Positions 52,503 to 64,000 of a stretch of DNA of 64,000 nucleotides are shown one piece after another. This DNA comes from Pocillopora verrucosa (taxonomy: Eukaryota; Cnidaria; Anthozoa; Scleractinia; Pocilloporidae). The position numbers were made by a program, and so were the translations under genes. The DNA is taken from positions 3,914,742 through 3,978,741 of the forward strand of contig NC_089312.1 of assembly GCF_036669915.1 (NCBI RefSeq). The letters are read 5' to 3'. The notes below the pieces were generated by a model. It did not search any database, was not told the origin of the DNA, and saw only the letters and a list, made by a program, of their open reading frames with translations. Every line of letters starts with the position of its first letter. Within the stretch, counting starts at the first letter, position 1.

Positions 52503-53585
52503 ATGGAAGATGAAAGTGCTTGGGTAATTAAAAAAGATTGCTCCGGAGTTGACACAGATTCGGTCAAAAGCTTCTGCTTCGACAGTGACTCTGTGGCTCT
52601 ACGAATAGCAAGAATGCTTCCTTATGCTCTTATTATTTTGGGATCTACGGTTGGAAATATTCTGGTCGCGTTTGTTGTCTTCAGAAGTCGCCCCATGCGA
52701 AAGGCGATAAACTTCTTTATCGTGAACATGGCTATGAGCGATTTATTGATCACACTGGTGTACATGCCGAGAGTGATTGGCATTCTATTAAGAGGTTACG
52801 AATGGCTTTCCGAAGGCATAGCTGGGTTAGTGTTTTGTAAACTGGTGTACTTCATTCATGAGACAGCTGTCAGTGTGACAATATTTTCTGCAATCTGTAT
52901 CAGCGGTGAACGTTTCCTAGCTGTTGTACGTCCATTGAAGACTTTGGCCAACGGCACTAAAGCGGCGCGCTACTTAATCGCTCTTACATGGATGATATCC
53001 TCGCTTCTTAGGATTCCAATCTTGATCGCAAACAAAATTGGTGAACACTGTGGCAAAGTATACTGCAGCCTCTCTCTGGATGAAGTGTTTTGGCCAGGTT
53101 CCTCAGTATTATACCACAAATTCAACTTGATTGGCATGTATGCCACGCCCATGGGAGTCATGATCGCTCTGTATTCAGCAACGATCTTTTCTTTAAAGAG
53201 AAGAAGTCGTCCTGGAAATAGAGTTACAACCGAGAACACACAAGCTACGGAGATGAACAGAAAAGTGTCCCGAATGGTGCTCGTAGTTACAACTGCTTTC
53301 ATTCTTTGCTGGATTTTATACTTTATTATTGCCGTTTTGATGTCGTATGACGTGAAAGTCTCATGCAATATTCTGTATCTTAGACTTCTTTTCGCCCACT
53401 CCAACTGCGCGCTGACGCCTGTGCTTTATGCGCTGTTTAGTGAAAATTATCAGCGGGAGTTTAGGAACGTGTTTTGGGCATGTCTTTGCCTGCGGCGCCC
53501 AAGGCGACGAGCAAGAACTAGCGAACGTTTGGGAATCAACGAGAGGGCATGGACTGTAGAAACAATGACGGAATGTCAACTATAA
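52503..53585 (+). CDS. Class A GPCR, neuropeptide-receptor-like, intronless CDS
   Basis: The frame encodes 360 residues with seven helices. Marks: GNILV in TM1 (51-55), NMAMSDLL in TM2 (75-82), Cys112 before TM3 and Cys183/188 in the second extracellular loop for the usual disulfide, ERF in place of DRY (136-138), W163 in TM4, FILCW in TM6 (266-270) without the usual Pro, and TPVLY in TM7 where NPxxY is expected (305-309). The tail has an Arg-rich run (RRPRRRARTSER) and Cys residues that could be palmitoylated. The disulfide and TM2/TM3 pattern suggest a peptide-type receptor (NPY/galanin/tachykinin-like). The ligand is unknown. The ERF and TPxxY changes affect residues that normally hold the inactive state, so signalling could differ. 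An upstream array may supply its promoter. Confidence 0.85.
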   Translation: MEDESAWVIKKDCSGVDTDSVKSFCFDSDSVALRIARMLPYALIILGSTVGNILVAFVVFRSRPMRKAINFFIVNMAMSDLLITLVYMPRVIGILLRGYEWLSEGIAGLVFCKLVYFIHETAVSVTIFSAICISGERFLAVVRPLKTLANGTKAARYLIALTWMISSLLRIPILIANKIGEHCGKVYCSLSLDEVFWPGSSVLYHKFNLIGMYATPMGVMIALYSATIFSLKRRSRPGNRVTTENTQATEMNRKVSRMVLVVTTAFILCWILYFIIAVLMSYDVKVSCNILYLRLLFAHSNCALTPVLYALFSENYQREFRNVFWACLCLRRPRRRARTSERLGINERAWTVETMTECQL

Positions 53586-53708
53586 ATTTCTCAGTTGCTA
53601 TCAACTCATTTAAAAAACAACTAGTATACAAATGATCAGGTGTTATTTATGAAAACTGGTGCAAATTAAAGTGGGTTCCTTTTTCGGTGAAGAAGTCCGA
53701 GAACAAGT

Positions 53709-53725
53709 AATAAATATGAAATAAA
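53709..53725 (+). terminator. Two AATAAA polyadenylation signals of the 52503 GPCR
   Basis: AATAAA at 53709-53714 and 53720-53725, about 125-140 nt past the stop, followed by a T/G-rich stretch. Confidence 0.7.
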
Positions 53726-53756
53726 TCAATGTGTAATTTGTAATTGACCGTCTTTA

Positions 53757-53840
53757 CTTTGCTATGTGATTGTTCGACATAAAACTCGCCCTAATTTCTT
53801 AACTAATCAGACTCTCAGTTTGATTGTTTTTTGGCACAAA
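53757..53840 (+). repeat. Family E fragment
   Basis: 'gtgattgttcgacataaaac tcgccctaatttcttaac' and 'taatcagactctcagt' match the start of the 33310 copy. Confidence 0.5.
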
Positions 53841-54331
53841 ACAGGATCAAGCCCTCAGTGATATCCACTTTTTTACCGTATAACAGATCGGCGAAAACTA
53901 TCATGATGTGACTAAATTGTTTGTGGTTATTATAAACTTGTCCATTTTGCTAATATTTGATTTTTACTCGGGCTTTCCAAAGGAAACGCCCAAGTTGAAA
54001 TTCCAGGCCCTTTTTTTTTTTTCCTCGTTTATATTTCATCTGAGAACTACTTTGTAGATGCTTTCTAAAACTGACAATTTGTCCATTATGAGCCAATCTC
54101 ATTTTGTGACCTTCTCCTTATTTTCCGTTCTGACCCGATCAAATCAAAAGTGCAACCTCGATTCCCGATCTTTCATTGTGTCCAATTATGTTTCACTTTG
54201 CCATTGAAAGAGAGAATTATCGCTCGTGGATCATATACGTTACGTCGAAGGCGGAGAGTGATCACACGTTTTATTACAGTTTCATTTGATCATTATTTAT
54301 CACCTGTTTTGTTTATTTATTTATGTATTGT

Positions 54332-54520
54332 TTTTGTAGGAGGGGGGAGGGGTCCCCGGAGTATTCGGTTTTGTCACGATAAAATTTATCTGACCCCCCC
54401 ACTCCCCCCCCTCATTGGAAGTTAAATGGAAGTCCATTTTCTGTAGTCTCCCCCCTTTAAACTCTGTTGGCGACGACTGATCCCCTCAGTCCCCCCCTGA
54501 AAACTTTGTGACCCTCGTAA
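54332..54520 (+). repeat. Family F C-rich dispersed repeat
   Basis: 'gtcacgataaaatttatctg', 'ccccccactcccccc', 'ctctgttggcgacgactgat' and 'ccccctgaaaactttg' match 35112-35345. It lies beyond the 3' end of the 54791-56691 gene. Confidence 0.7.
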
Positions 54521-54790
54521 AATCCTGCACCCTTCTCCCCCCACCCTCCCCGGCTATAAATAATGACCATTCCCTAAATTGAAGAAAGGAGAGATGATTT
54601 GTTATATTCAAACTTCCGCCGATCACAACAAACACTTAACGAGCGCCACGCACCCCACATACGCCGTCGCTCTTGTTCGTTTCCCCCCTCCAGCAGCTTG
54701 GAAAATGCGCTCGTAGGCCGGAAAGCGCTCTATGCGTTAAGAGCTCCTTCGTTTTTCTCTGGCTTATCTGCATTTAGGTAGGGTCAAAAA

Positions 54791-56691
54791 TTAAACGAAA
54801 TAGGGTTTGTCACATGAATGATAACCATTCATCTCGACATGAGATGTGCAAGATCGCAGAGAGCTGTTGTCTTTCAAGGAACTTTTCCCTCGCAATGAGC
54901 TTCCTCTGGTTGATCTAAGCGAGGTCCGCTCGCTATAAATCGATCTCTCCCAGACCATTTCCTGTCTCCGAATACCCGGGACAATATAGAAACAAGAAAA
55001 CGCAAGGATTTTCTTAAAAGCTGAACGGAAATCCTTGTTCATACAGGCATAGATGATTGGGTTTAACACGCTGTTGACATAATGCAACCACTTAGCTGCC
55101 AGAACCGCCTCTTCAGGGATTGGTGAGCAGCTTTTGCACAAAGCATACACGAGGTTTAAGACGAAGAATGGGCCCCAACAAATGACGAAAGCGCCAATAA
55201 CTGCTCCAACTGTTTTGGCCGCTTTGAGTTCTTTGGAGAGAAGAAATCTCTTTGGGCTGCCATGGACTGTTAGAATTATCTTTTTGATCTGATGATGCGC
55301 GGCTCTGTAGATTTGCATGTAACATATGAGCATAATGACCAGAGGAATAAAGAAACAAGAAACACTGACGGCAATTTCATAGGAAGGTGGGGGAACGGAC
55401 CAAAGGATGATTTTTAATACCGCCATGAAGATGGAAAACGACCATATACCAAAAATGGCAATGACAGCCTTGCGGGTTGTCATTCTGTCGTGGTAAGTGA
55501 GTGGTGAGGTAATGCATACATAACGTTCCAAGCTTATGAAACAAAGATGGAGAATTGATGCAACACCACAAAGTATGTCGACACAGCTCCAAACCTATGA
55601 CAAAGTGACGAAAAAAAAAAATCAGTTATGTAAAGGTTGCAAATACTGAATCAATATCAGTATCTAAGCACTTACCCCTCCCCTAATCCAACATTGACCC
55701 CCTATCGTCATCAAATCATATTCCAGGTTTGAAAACATTACTGTAACCACAAGCGGCCCAAGCTCTAGCTGTGAGATAATCATCTTGCACAATAACAGTC
55801 ATGGCGGAATTATAAGAGTTTGTCTGAATAAAAATACCTCATCTTACTTCCACAGCGTATCGCTTGTTATCTGACCACTTTCTTTGATAAAAAGAACCGT
55901 TTTAGCGAGTTGTCCATTTCGAGGTTTTCAACGGGCTTTTCTTACGTAAGTTGAAAACCTCGAAATGGACAGCTCGCTAAAATGGGTTCTTTTCATCAAA
56001 GTAAACGGTCGGATAACAATTGATACGCTGTGGAAGTAAGGTTAGTTATTTTCATTGAGAATTTGACGTATTGTTTTATTCCTTAGAGCGGTCGTAAATA
56101 TTCTCATACAAACTCTTATAAATTCTGTTTTTGTGCAAGATAATCATCTCACAGCTGGAGCTTGGGCCGCCTGTGCTGTAACTCGTCAAAAGTGAGGGGG
56201 GGGAGAGCATTTTTAAAGACATCGCTATAATCATTTTAAGGCCTTGTCTTCATAGCTGCAAAAAAAAAAAAAACAAAAAAAAACTCGACAAAAAAATTTC
56301 GTTCGGGAACTGATAAGGCGAGCATTAAAAAATTGGAAAAGCTACATGTTACTATTAAAGAATAAGAAAAGAAAAATAAAATAGTCAAACTTACCTGTTC
56401 AACCCATATATCAAACTTCCATTCTGGTCCTGTGATGATGTACGCGCCCCAGACGGGCATCGAAATCCCTGCCACCAAAATGTCTGCCACAGCAAGTGAC
56501 ACGATGAAATAATTGGTCATATTGCGAAGGTTTTGAAACACACGAAAGGCAATAACGACCAGAACATTTCCAAACAGCGCCAATAAGATGATAATAATGA
56601 GAAATGTGATGGAAATGAGAATTGTTTCCCGGTCGAATTTCTCCTCAACGTTGGTTTCATTGTTATTCAGCTTTGGAGTGGGGCTTGTCAT
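54791..56691 (-). CDS. Class A GPCR, biogenic-amine-receptor-like, two exons
   Basis: Exon 1 is 56395-56691 and exon 2 is 54791-55594 (donor GTAAGT, acceptor tcatag, phase 0), giving 366 residues. Marks: GNVLV in TM1 (41-45), SLAVADIL in TM2 (65-72), TM3 with Asp105 at the amine-binding position 3.32 (DILCGVASILHLCFISLERY), Trp in TM4, Ser residues in TM5 (AVSVSCFFIPLVIM), CWGPFF in TM6 (238-243), and WLHYVNS plus NPIIY in TM7 (277-281). These agree best with serotonin, octopamine, dopamine or histamine-type receptors. The Cys normally found at 3.25 is absent (Glu98), and no Cys is seen in extracellular loop 2, so the class disulfide is lost. The intron holds a large foldback element. An acceptor (tttttcag, 56698) just upstream of the ATG predicts a 5' UTR exon further right. 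Confidence 0.88.
55739..56183. mobile_element. ~445-bp foldback element in the aminergic-like GPCR intron
   Basis: Long inverted arms: 'gcggcccaagctctagctgt' at 55753 returns as its inverse at 56150-56170, 'cttacttccacagcgtatcg' returns near 56020-56041, and 'cgaggttttcaac' returns at 55951-55963. The loop is about 17 nt (55934-55950). It has no coding capacity and appears non-autonomous. Confidence 0.85.
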
Positions 56692-56697
56692 AGCCAG

Positions 56698-59395
56698 CTG
56701 AAAAATTGAAACACAGCACGTGGAAGCTTTAGGACCGCTTATTATTTATCTCTTGGAGGAGACGAGGGCAGCAGAGGATTTTGGGGAAATCAGATGGTAT
56801 TAAGGGGGAGAGGATTCATAACAACATAATAAACTTTTAAACTATAAACTTCACCATAACCTTATGGTGACCCAACCAAAAGCCTCTGGCTGGATAAATT
56901 TGAAAAAGGCGTTTTCGTACTGAATGGAAAACAACAGTTTTGTGTCGACTTTGGAGGGCGATTTAGTGAAATGCATTTGTCCACATTTCGTGGCGTTGAT
57001 TCAAAAACACAACAACATCGGCGGTTGAAACGCTCGAGTGCATTTTCGTGCGTGTGCTTTACATATAATAATGTTCTAATTGTCCTACCAATGGGAGAAA
57101 GAAGAAAAGGAAGAAAAAAATAAAGAAATAAAGGAACAAGAAAATCAGTGTTTTTGAAAAGCTGCCCTTTTGGCACACATCTGGTCGAGGGTAGCGTCAA
57201 AGGTCGGCCTTACCCTAGATATAAAGTCCCGCAGCTTAGTGTTGTAAGAGCCTCTGTGCTCATAACACAGTTCGCGTTCCAGGGGCCCGTTTCTCTGAGG
57301 TCACGGTAACTAAATGGACCCGGAGCTTTATTTTGAAATAAAAATGTTAGGAATAGAGAAGCCAGTTCTGATATCCCAACCAGTTTATTATATATTTTTT
57401 AGTTGATAGTTCTATCATGTAATATTAATTTTTTTTTAAACCCCCATCTTGGGTGAAACAGCCTTAATTACGGTTAATTTACCGGGACCTTCGAGAAACA
57501 GGCCTCAGCTAACATGAATACACATAACAGATATTCCATATACAGGAAATACCGTTTTTCTTAATCACCCGTCTCGAACTACTTCCCACAAGGGTAACTG
57601 ATTAATAATGATTGTAACGCAATTTCCGATTTATGAAAGGCACATGACTTGTTGGTCGTCTGTACAACAACACGGTTAATTATACGATTTCAAAAGACTG
57701 ACAGGAATGAAGAGTCCTATCGGATTTAATACCGGAGTAAAGATTGAAAAGAGGTATTTTATCTATTTCTTAAAAGCAGTTTTTTGTAAAGATTTCTTCT
57801 TGCATTTGATTCAAATCGTAAATTGAAAATCGCTTTCGACGTATCATCATGCGCGTTCAGCTTTTTTGCACAGTGACACGAAAATGCCGATTTTCAAATC
57901 TTTGTAGGTTTTATCCTCAGTCCGACGTTGGCGAGGGATTTCCCGGCTTTTTAAACACTATAAGTTTAAAAAATAAAAAAAAAAAAAAAGCCAGGGATAC
58001 ACACGACGTGTACCTCTGCAGGATAAAGTCTCAGTTTAGTGGGCTGTGTTTGTGGTCAGTATAAATAAAGAACATTTGTCTGTAAGAGACACAAATGGTA
58101 CTAATAATGGCACATATGGCATTATAATGCAGACGAACACAATCTCGATGTTAAAATTGAAAGCTATTTACACGATAATAGAATTGGTCTGAAAGATTTT
58201 GTGTGGCGAATGTTGGAAATAACTACATTTGAAAAGAATCGATCATGCAGCGAAGATCAGGAACCTTTGTTGGATAAGACCAGAGGTCAAATATTTGATT
58301 AACTAAGATCAAACGCGGGTTGGAGAAGGGGCGAAGTAAATCTTTAGAAATACGCCAACTAATCCTTGATTTTAAAAACTCGAGTTTCTTCCTCAGAATT
58401 GAAGCTACTCATGTAAGCTTTTCGCAAGTAAAATGATTTGGTATTTCCACAATTCTGTCTCAATCTGAGCTCGGAAAACATGAATTTAGCTGGAAACTGT
58501 GCTGGCTTCTGTGTTGATCGATCAGAGACATTAACAAAAAGAGAACTGAACCTGATTAATTTTGCATCTCAGTGTTAATATTTAAACGAAAAGTGGATTT
58601 CTCGATGTCACGACCTCAATATAATTAAGTGAAATCGATGACTCTTGGTGAGTTTTTTCTCAAATTTGTCTGTCTTGTGAGACATGGATTGGAAGTAAAG
58701 AAAAACGACCTTATAAACATTAAAAAGAAAAGTGAAAGTGACAATGGAAGGTGAAGAAATGATAAGAAAACTTTCCATATCCATATGAGAACCGAAGAAA
58801 ATAAACATAACTTTTTGTTTGGCAGCAATATTGAAGCGGAATTTGAAAAGATTCCCAATATTTCTTTTATTGTATTTTTAATAGCAATAGGCAATATAAA
58901 TATATATAAGTGCGCTCGGCTCATTTTATTGCGTCGATAAGTTTCATTGCAGGGAGATAAAAAGAAACCGACCCGGCCTGTATTGAATTATTGTTGGAAA
59001 CAAAATTTATGCGGACAACTGAGATTGTAAAAACTGTCAACATCATAGAAAAGCTCCTGAATCGGAAAGTTAGAGTTTAGAGTATTTCGCGAATGGATTT
59101 CTCTTCTTTGAAGCGACAGATACCGGTAAATTGGAAAAAAAACGTGCTCTGAAAGCTTACCACAACACAACAGCTGTCCTTCCAAGCTGACAGAATACGG
59201 ATCACACTCTTTGACAAGCGTCGAAAAGTAACGAAGGTAAGTAGGTGTTCATTACCTTCATAAAATGAAAATGAATTTTCTTGTAATCTCGATTATCCGG
59301 CTCGTCCGTAGAACAAGTGTCTTATTTCCTCCTTGGCTAGGAATGATAACTAAACGATGTCTAATGCTGTAGGGTCCCAAGAATCACAGTAAGTG
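56698..59395. other. Upstream region of the aminergic-like GPCR
   Basis: It contains the splice acceptor for a 5' UTR exon (56698), a MITE (57283-57504) and candidate minus-strand donors at about 59161 (TTGTG/GTAAGC) and 59262 (ATGAAG/GTAATG). The 113-codon minus frame at 56862-57200 has no domain and is probably chance. Confidence 0.35.
57283..57504. mobile_element. MITE with 26-bp terminal inverted repeats
   Basis: GGCCCGTTTCTCTGAGGTCA at the left matches the inverse of the right end (ttaccgggaccttcgagaaa caggcc) at 22 of 26 positions over a 222-bp AT-rich body without coding sequence. Confidence 0.7.
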
Positions 59396-59441
59396 CTTTA
59401 TATAGTGTAAGAACCTTGCATTGGGCGTAATTTCCACCAAT
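59396..59441 (-). promoter_or_regulatory. Candidate TATA/CCAAT promoter of the aminergic-like GPCR
   Basis: On the minus strand CTATATAAAG (59396-59405) is preceded by CCAAT (59420-59424) and an ATTGG box (59437-59441). Candidate first-exon donors lie 130-240 bp downstream. It sits 2.7 kb upstream of the ATG. Confidence 0.35.
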
Positions 59442-59479
59442 CAGAGCACAGTATTTGTCATCATGGTCTGCAAGTGATA

Positions 59480-62400
59480 AGGCTCGCAAATACACTTTTT
59501 TGAGAACTGCAATTTATCCAAAATACTACGAAAATAGTGACAGTGTTTCTCAACTGATTTCTTAAGTCATGTCTAAGGTTGTTAGACACAATTGGGTGAA
59601 GAATTATTTCAATCCGAGAAAGATTCCGCATCTTAATTAAATTATTAAAATTTGGGTTGTAACTCAGCAGTTATCCGGAAACTGGAGAAATCTATTTAAA
59701 ATAAAGATTCCATTTATGTTGGAGAACACTAACGAAATAATCATGACTTATTTTTGAGATTGCATTGTTAGGGAGCATTGCTATTCTTAGCATGTAAAAT
59801 GATCAAGTTCCTAATGTTGTTTTCTGCGCCAATTTAAGTTAAACGACGTAAGATGCTTTTAACAACCTTCATAAATGATCTATTGTCATGTTCGTATTTA
59901 ATTATTAAGCGCACAAAACAATTTTCAAAGTAAACTATTGGCTTATTCCTTAATTTTGCCAAAGCTTTCTAAATCGACATCGCTTTTATGAAGTGGCGAA
60001 GGAAAACCCCTGAACTTGATAAACTGCTCCTTAAGTAGTGGTTGCGAGTTATTTCTTGAAAGTCGCTTGAACATAAGCTTTCTAAATGCAAAATTTTTGA
60101 TGTGGAAATTCTGTTATCTTTAAGTTTCCTATAATGGTTAAAAGCTGTAAATGTGCTCTCATTCTGAAGCGCTGCCCCGTTTTATTTTCATGTCTGGTGC
60201 TAAATTAACTAAGGCCATTCGATATAAATTTTTCTGATATCATTTTTATAGAAGCTTACTGCACTCATTCAAAAAGCTTTAAAATGTAGAAATTAATTTA
60301 AGTTAATGTTGCGAATTCATAAATTTTTATAATTTTTATTCACTGCTGGAAACTTCTTATGACACACTAACACGAAAAGAGTGGCAAGGCCCCTTTGTGG
60401 AGTTTGACTACCTTTTTTGTCGTTTTTTCTATTGCTTTACGATATTTTTCTGTCGTCTTGTTTATGCTGATTTACTCTCTTTTTTCACGGAAGAACTTTA
60501 TTTCCGCACAGTATGACACGATGTTCTCTGGGAGTCACCTGCTGAGTGATTAGTCAACTTTTTAGGTTTAAGACCGATGCCTAGATCTGCCTATTTTTGA
60601 AAAGTTTAGAGAAGATTCGTCAGACATTTTTGTGCGTAGAAATTTTTCATAGATTGATTCTCATGATACATGAAGATTAGAACACGAGAAGTCCCTGCTT
60701 TTCGGCGAATTCTGCGCGGGTAAAAAAAGTCACGCGCGGTGCGCTAACATAACTTATTAAATTTGCTTTTGTCATATGTAGGATACACGCAAACTTTCAA
60801 TTTTAACCCGTGTTCGGTTCTGGGCTAGTGGAAAGAAACGAAAATGGATGCATAGCGACTTGTAAAACTTGCTCTCAAACTGTTTTCGCTTTGATTGAAA
60901 GAAAAACGTGACCAATCTGTGCGTTTTATCATGCAATAAAGATTAAATTATTTAATTCAGGGAAGATCGTTTTCTCACCACTCCTAATCGTCTTAGGCTC
61001 GCGTGACAATCTCCTTATGCGTGATTACCTGCGTTTAACGCAAACCATAAAGGACGTAGGCAAGAAATATTCGATAATCGGGTTGTTCAAAAAGGAACCC
61101 GTTTAACATTTAAGAGTCATTTGTATCTACAAATGTCTGAGCAAAACTAAATTTCAGGGTTTTACGATTGCCTCGATTCTCTACTCTAGCCTTAAGACTC
61201 GATGAAATTACGTGTTTTTTAGCGAAGCATGTATGGACACTCGCCATTTTGTTTAGCAATGAGATGTTCCCTTCAAAATTTTGAGATTTCACTGGTTCAA
61301 TTTTGTCAAAGCGCTTATGAATTTTATCATTTTTTTAAACGAATATGATGTCTCATTTAAGGGCATATGTGCCTTCATTGATATTTCCCAAACCAAAAGT
61401 TATTTCTTTGAAAGTTCCTCTTTACCTGTGGTTAAGCCCAGTGTGAGCTAAAACGAAATAAAATTAAGTCTAAAGCTTTAACAATTTTGGGTTCATCTTT
61501 CTTGCTCTTGAAAGCCAAATACAGGCGATTGTGTTCATTTTGCTTTAAATTGTTGAATAAAGCTGTAAAGTTTGCAAAAACCTTTACCTCATGTGGTAAA
61601 CTTTATACTGAATGCATGAGTAATATTTCCACGGAAAGCCACAGAGTATCTTAGGAATAATTTTTTTCTTCGTATCCAATCCTTAAGTATGAAATTATGA
61701 TAAAACAAACCAACTATCTTTACATTTGCTTGATAAATTTCCATAAATTATTACCATATGTGCTTGTTGGCTGAGAAAAGCTTGATAACATAAAGCTGTA
61801 CCAGACAACGTGCGTTCATTTTATTGCTTTCGTGACATTCTACCTTCAATACCTGACGGCCTCAGGGTACAATCTTCATTTAAAAAACTGCGAGTTTTTC
61901 CTTTCTGATGAAATAAGATACATAATCATCGACATCATCCGTAATATTTCGAAATACTGCCACACGCAGGTTTTATTTTGCAGATATCTAGACGTTAAGG
62001 CTATATTTATAGTGTTTTCATATGTAAACACATTTCTTTAATTTTCCTGTTTGATTTTACGCTTAAAATGGGAGAAAAGTAACATGAAAAATAAAAAAAA
62101 CCGAGCCGTCTATCAAAAAGAACTTCTGCGAAGAGCAAAACCTTTGACAAAAGGCGTTTTCAATTCATCGTGACATACATGTTTTTCTTCTCTTAAAAAT
62201 CGATATTTGTAAAAATCATTCACAATCAAAATAAGACGAATGTCAGCAATAAATACATTTGTTTTCATCCGTTCTTATAGGAAGTCAAATTTTTTCCTAG
62301 TTCAGGAGCATTCGTAACTTGAATTGAAATTATAGTTTAAGACTCAATTTTTAAAATTTTCGCCTACTTTACCTCCTCCAAAACATCTTTAGACTAAAAA

Positions 62401-64000
62401 GGTTTTTCTGGCTTTGTCAGCAATACGAAACCTTCCTTTTTACAGATGTTAGAGACCAAATTTTAAAAGGTTTTTTCACGGCAACCTGAATGCGACGTTT
62501 TCAAAATACATTTTAATAATCCGCTTTTTGTTAATTTCGTTTCGTATGTAGTCAACAATTTCACCACAAGAGGAATATTCCCGAAAAAGGTGGCAGATAC
62601 ACCTGTCAGTAACTACGGAATTTATTTTCACCCACAATGAGGAAGTTAGTGCACGGTTGAAACATTTCCAAGGTTTTTGAGCGTCCGGTTTTCCAGGCTA
62701 TTTCACTAGTGTTGCTTTGGAAAAATCGCAAAATGTCTATCAAAACATCACGTTTTGAAAGTTATGCTAACAAGTATATAAGTGATCCATCCTTCCTCAT
62801 TGTATTTTGAAAAAAACCGTAGCCTGCTCAAAAAAGGATAGTCTCCAAAACGGAAATACGGATAGTATCCTGAAAGACTGCGCTAATTGGGGGAAATTGT
62901 ATTCGTTGGCTTTACGTTTACACATGTTTTAATTTTATGATACATTGGTTGGGAAATACTGAAATGCGTCATTTAGCAGGAAAAAGAGAAAACAATATAA
63001 AAAACATTGTTTACGAGGATGGACTCCAAAAAAACTGAAGATGGAACAATAACTGTACTTTCGGCACGCGTTTTTTTGATTTTGTTTTAGAGTTAGGTGA
63101 AAACTTATCTTTGGGATGGTCAAACACAAATATGAAATGACTCTTATAGAATTCAACAAGTATTTGTTGACGTATTAGTAAAGTTTTATGCCGCACAAAG
63201 AGCCGCGAACAAAACATTATTTTGCCACATACTGCATATGTTAAAAAAATCTACTTTTAATACGAGTGAGTGTAATAAAGCGTCAAGATAATTCAAGTTA
63301 TCTTAAAAATCATTCAATATGTGTTTTTGCCTCCAGAAACTTTTTAGGTGTAAAATACTGGAAACTTAAAAAAAAGTAATGATAACATATCTTTAAACGC
63401 CCAGAAACATTGAATGAAAAAGCTAAATAGCTAGACAAAATGGCTTACTTAAAGAAATTCAAACACGCATTGAGTATATATCAATTTTCCGCACGTGAGA
63501 TCGTCCGGTGAAGTGTCTTAAAATGATTACGGCTTCTTTGTGCAGTCCAAAGATAAAAGCCTGAGATGCGTACGGTATTTTTACTTACTTTTGTACTCTC
63601 GATTTTGGTCATCAAAGATACTTTGTAGCCGATAACAATTCAATAATTGACTCATGCGGTCTGTTTCGTTAGGCCCAAGACAATCGTCTATTTTTTGCGA
63701 CGAGAAGGAATTAATTTTGAATTCAAAAGGACGGGTCGACAAACTTGAAATCTCAAACTGAATTTCCTTTGCGACAGAATAGGATGCTTTGGTGGGGTTT
63801 TTTCTATTGTCAGTCCATTATTTAGGCATTGGTGAGGTAAATTTTTTTGGTCACAGAATTTCAGCGATCAGATCAAAGAAACTTTTGTTTAAATCCTCAT
63901 TGCTATTAGTGATAGTCTTTGGTTGAGATCTGAACGCAGCGACTTGCCTCTACCCCCTCAAACCGCTTAGGTTTAAGGTTTGCGTATAAAACAGACAAGT
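59480..64000. other. AT-rich region, nothing recognised
   Basis: No frame longer than about 75 codons, no domain, no clear repeat and no RNA gene was seen in this stretch to the end of the window. Confidence 0.4.

Noticed and set aside
52970..53404. 144-residue minus-strand frame
   Set aside because: Antisense shadow of the 52503-53585 GPCR.
56862..57200. 112-residue minus-strand frame upstream of the aminergic-like GPCR
   Set aside because: No recognisable domain; it lies in the predicted 5' intron and has low-complexity Phe/Leu stretches.

Overview
The window is animal nuclear DNA. It has multi-exon genes with GT-AG introns, AATAAA-type polyadenylation signals, intronless and one-intron rhodopsin-class GPCR genes, and introns and spacers full of short non-autonomous transposons. 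The mix (compact introns, expanded GPCRs, a tandem Sushi/CUB membrane protein family, TTAA-bounded MITEs) best fits an anthozoan cnidarian, probably a stony coral. That assignment is inference; no species marker is visible.

Layout. Positions 1-355 hold the last exon of a single-pass membrane protein, and 2788-4391 hold a complete two-exon paralogue (signal peptide, Sushi, CUB, transmembrane helix, short tail). A class A GPCR of melanocortin/adenosine-like type lies on the minus strand at 6446-7381. About 1.4 kb upstream of it are a GPCR pseudogene fragment and a LINE 3' end. A minus-strand terminal exon at 11210-11527 encodes a small cysteine-rich secreted protein that may be IL-17-like.

The centre (16037-45804) is one housekeeping gene, SNRNP200/Brr2, the U5 snRNP helicase. 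I resolve it into 46 exons that join in frame to 2138 residues. Its introns carry at least six families of dispersed short repeats, including one element nested in another with a 7-bp target-site duplication, and a ~114-bp segment present in two introns 23 kb apart.

Downstream are a 4-kb spacer without recognisable genes, then a degenerate tandem array (about 49740-52235, unit ~590-705 bp) immediately upstream of a peptide-receptor-like GPCR (52503-53585, plus). A convergent aminergic-like GPCR follows (54791-56691, minus, two exons), with a large foldback element in its intron and a candidate TATA/CCAAT promoter near 59400. The last ~4.5 kb is AT-rich and shows no gene.

The genes do not form a pathway: a splicing helicase sits among receptor and surface-protein genes. 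The most interesting structures are the repeated promoter/first-exon-like units upstream of the 52503 GPCR, the GPCR and CUB-protein duplication remnants, and the nested and foldback transposons. No evidence of a CRISPR, operon, prophage or viral system was seen.
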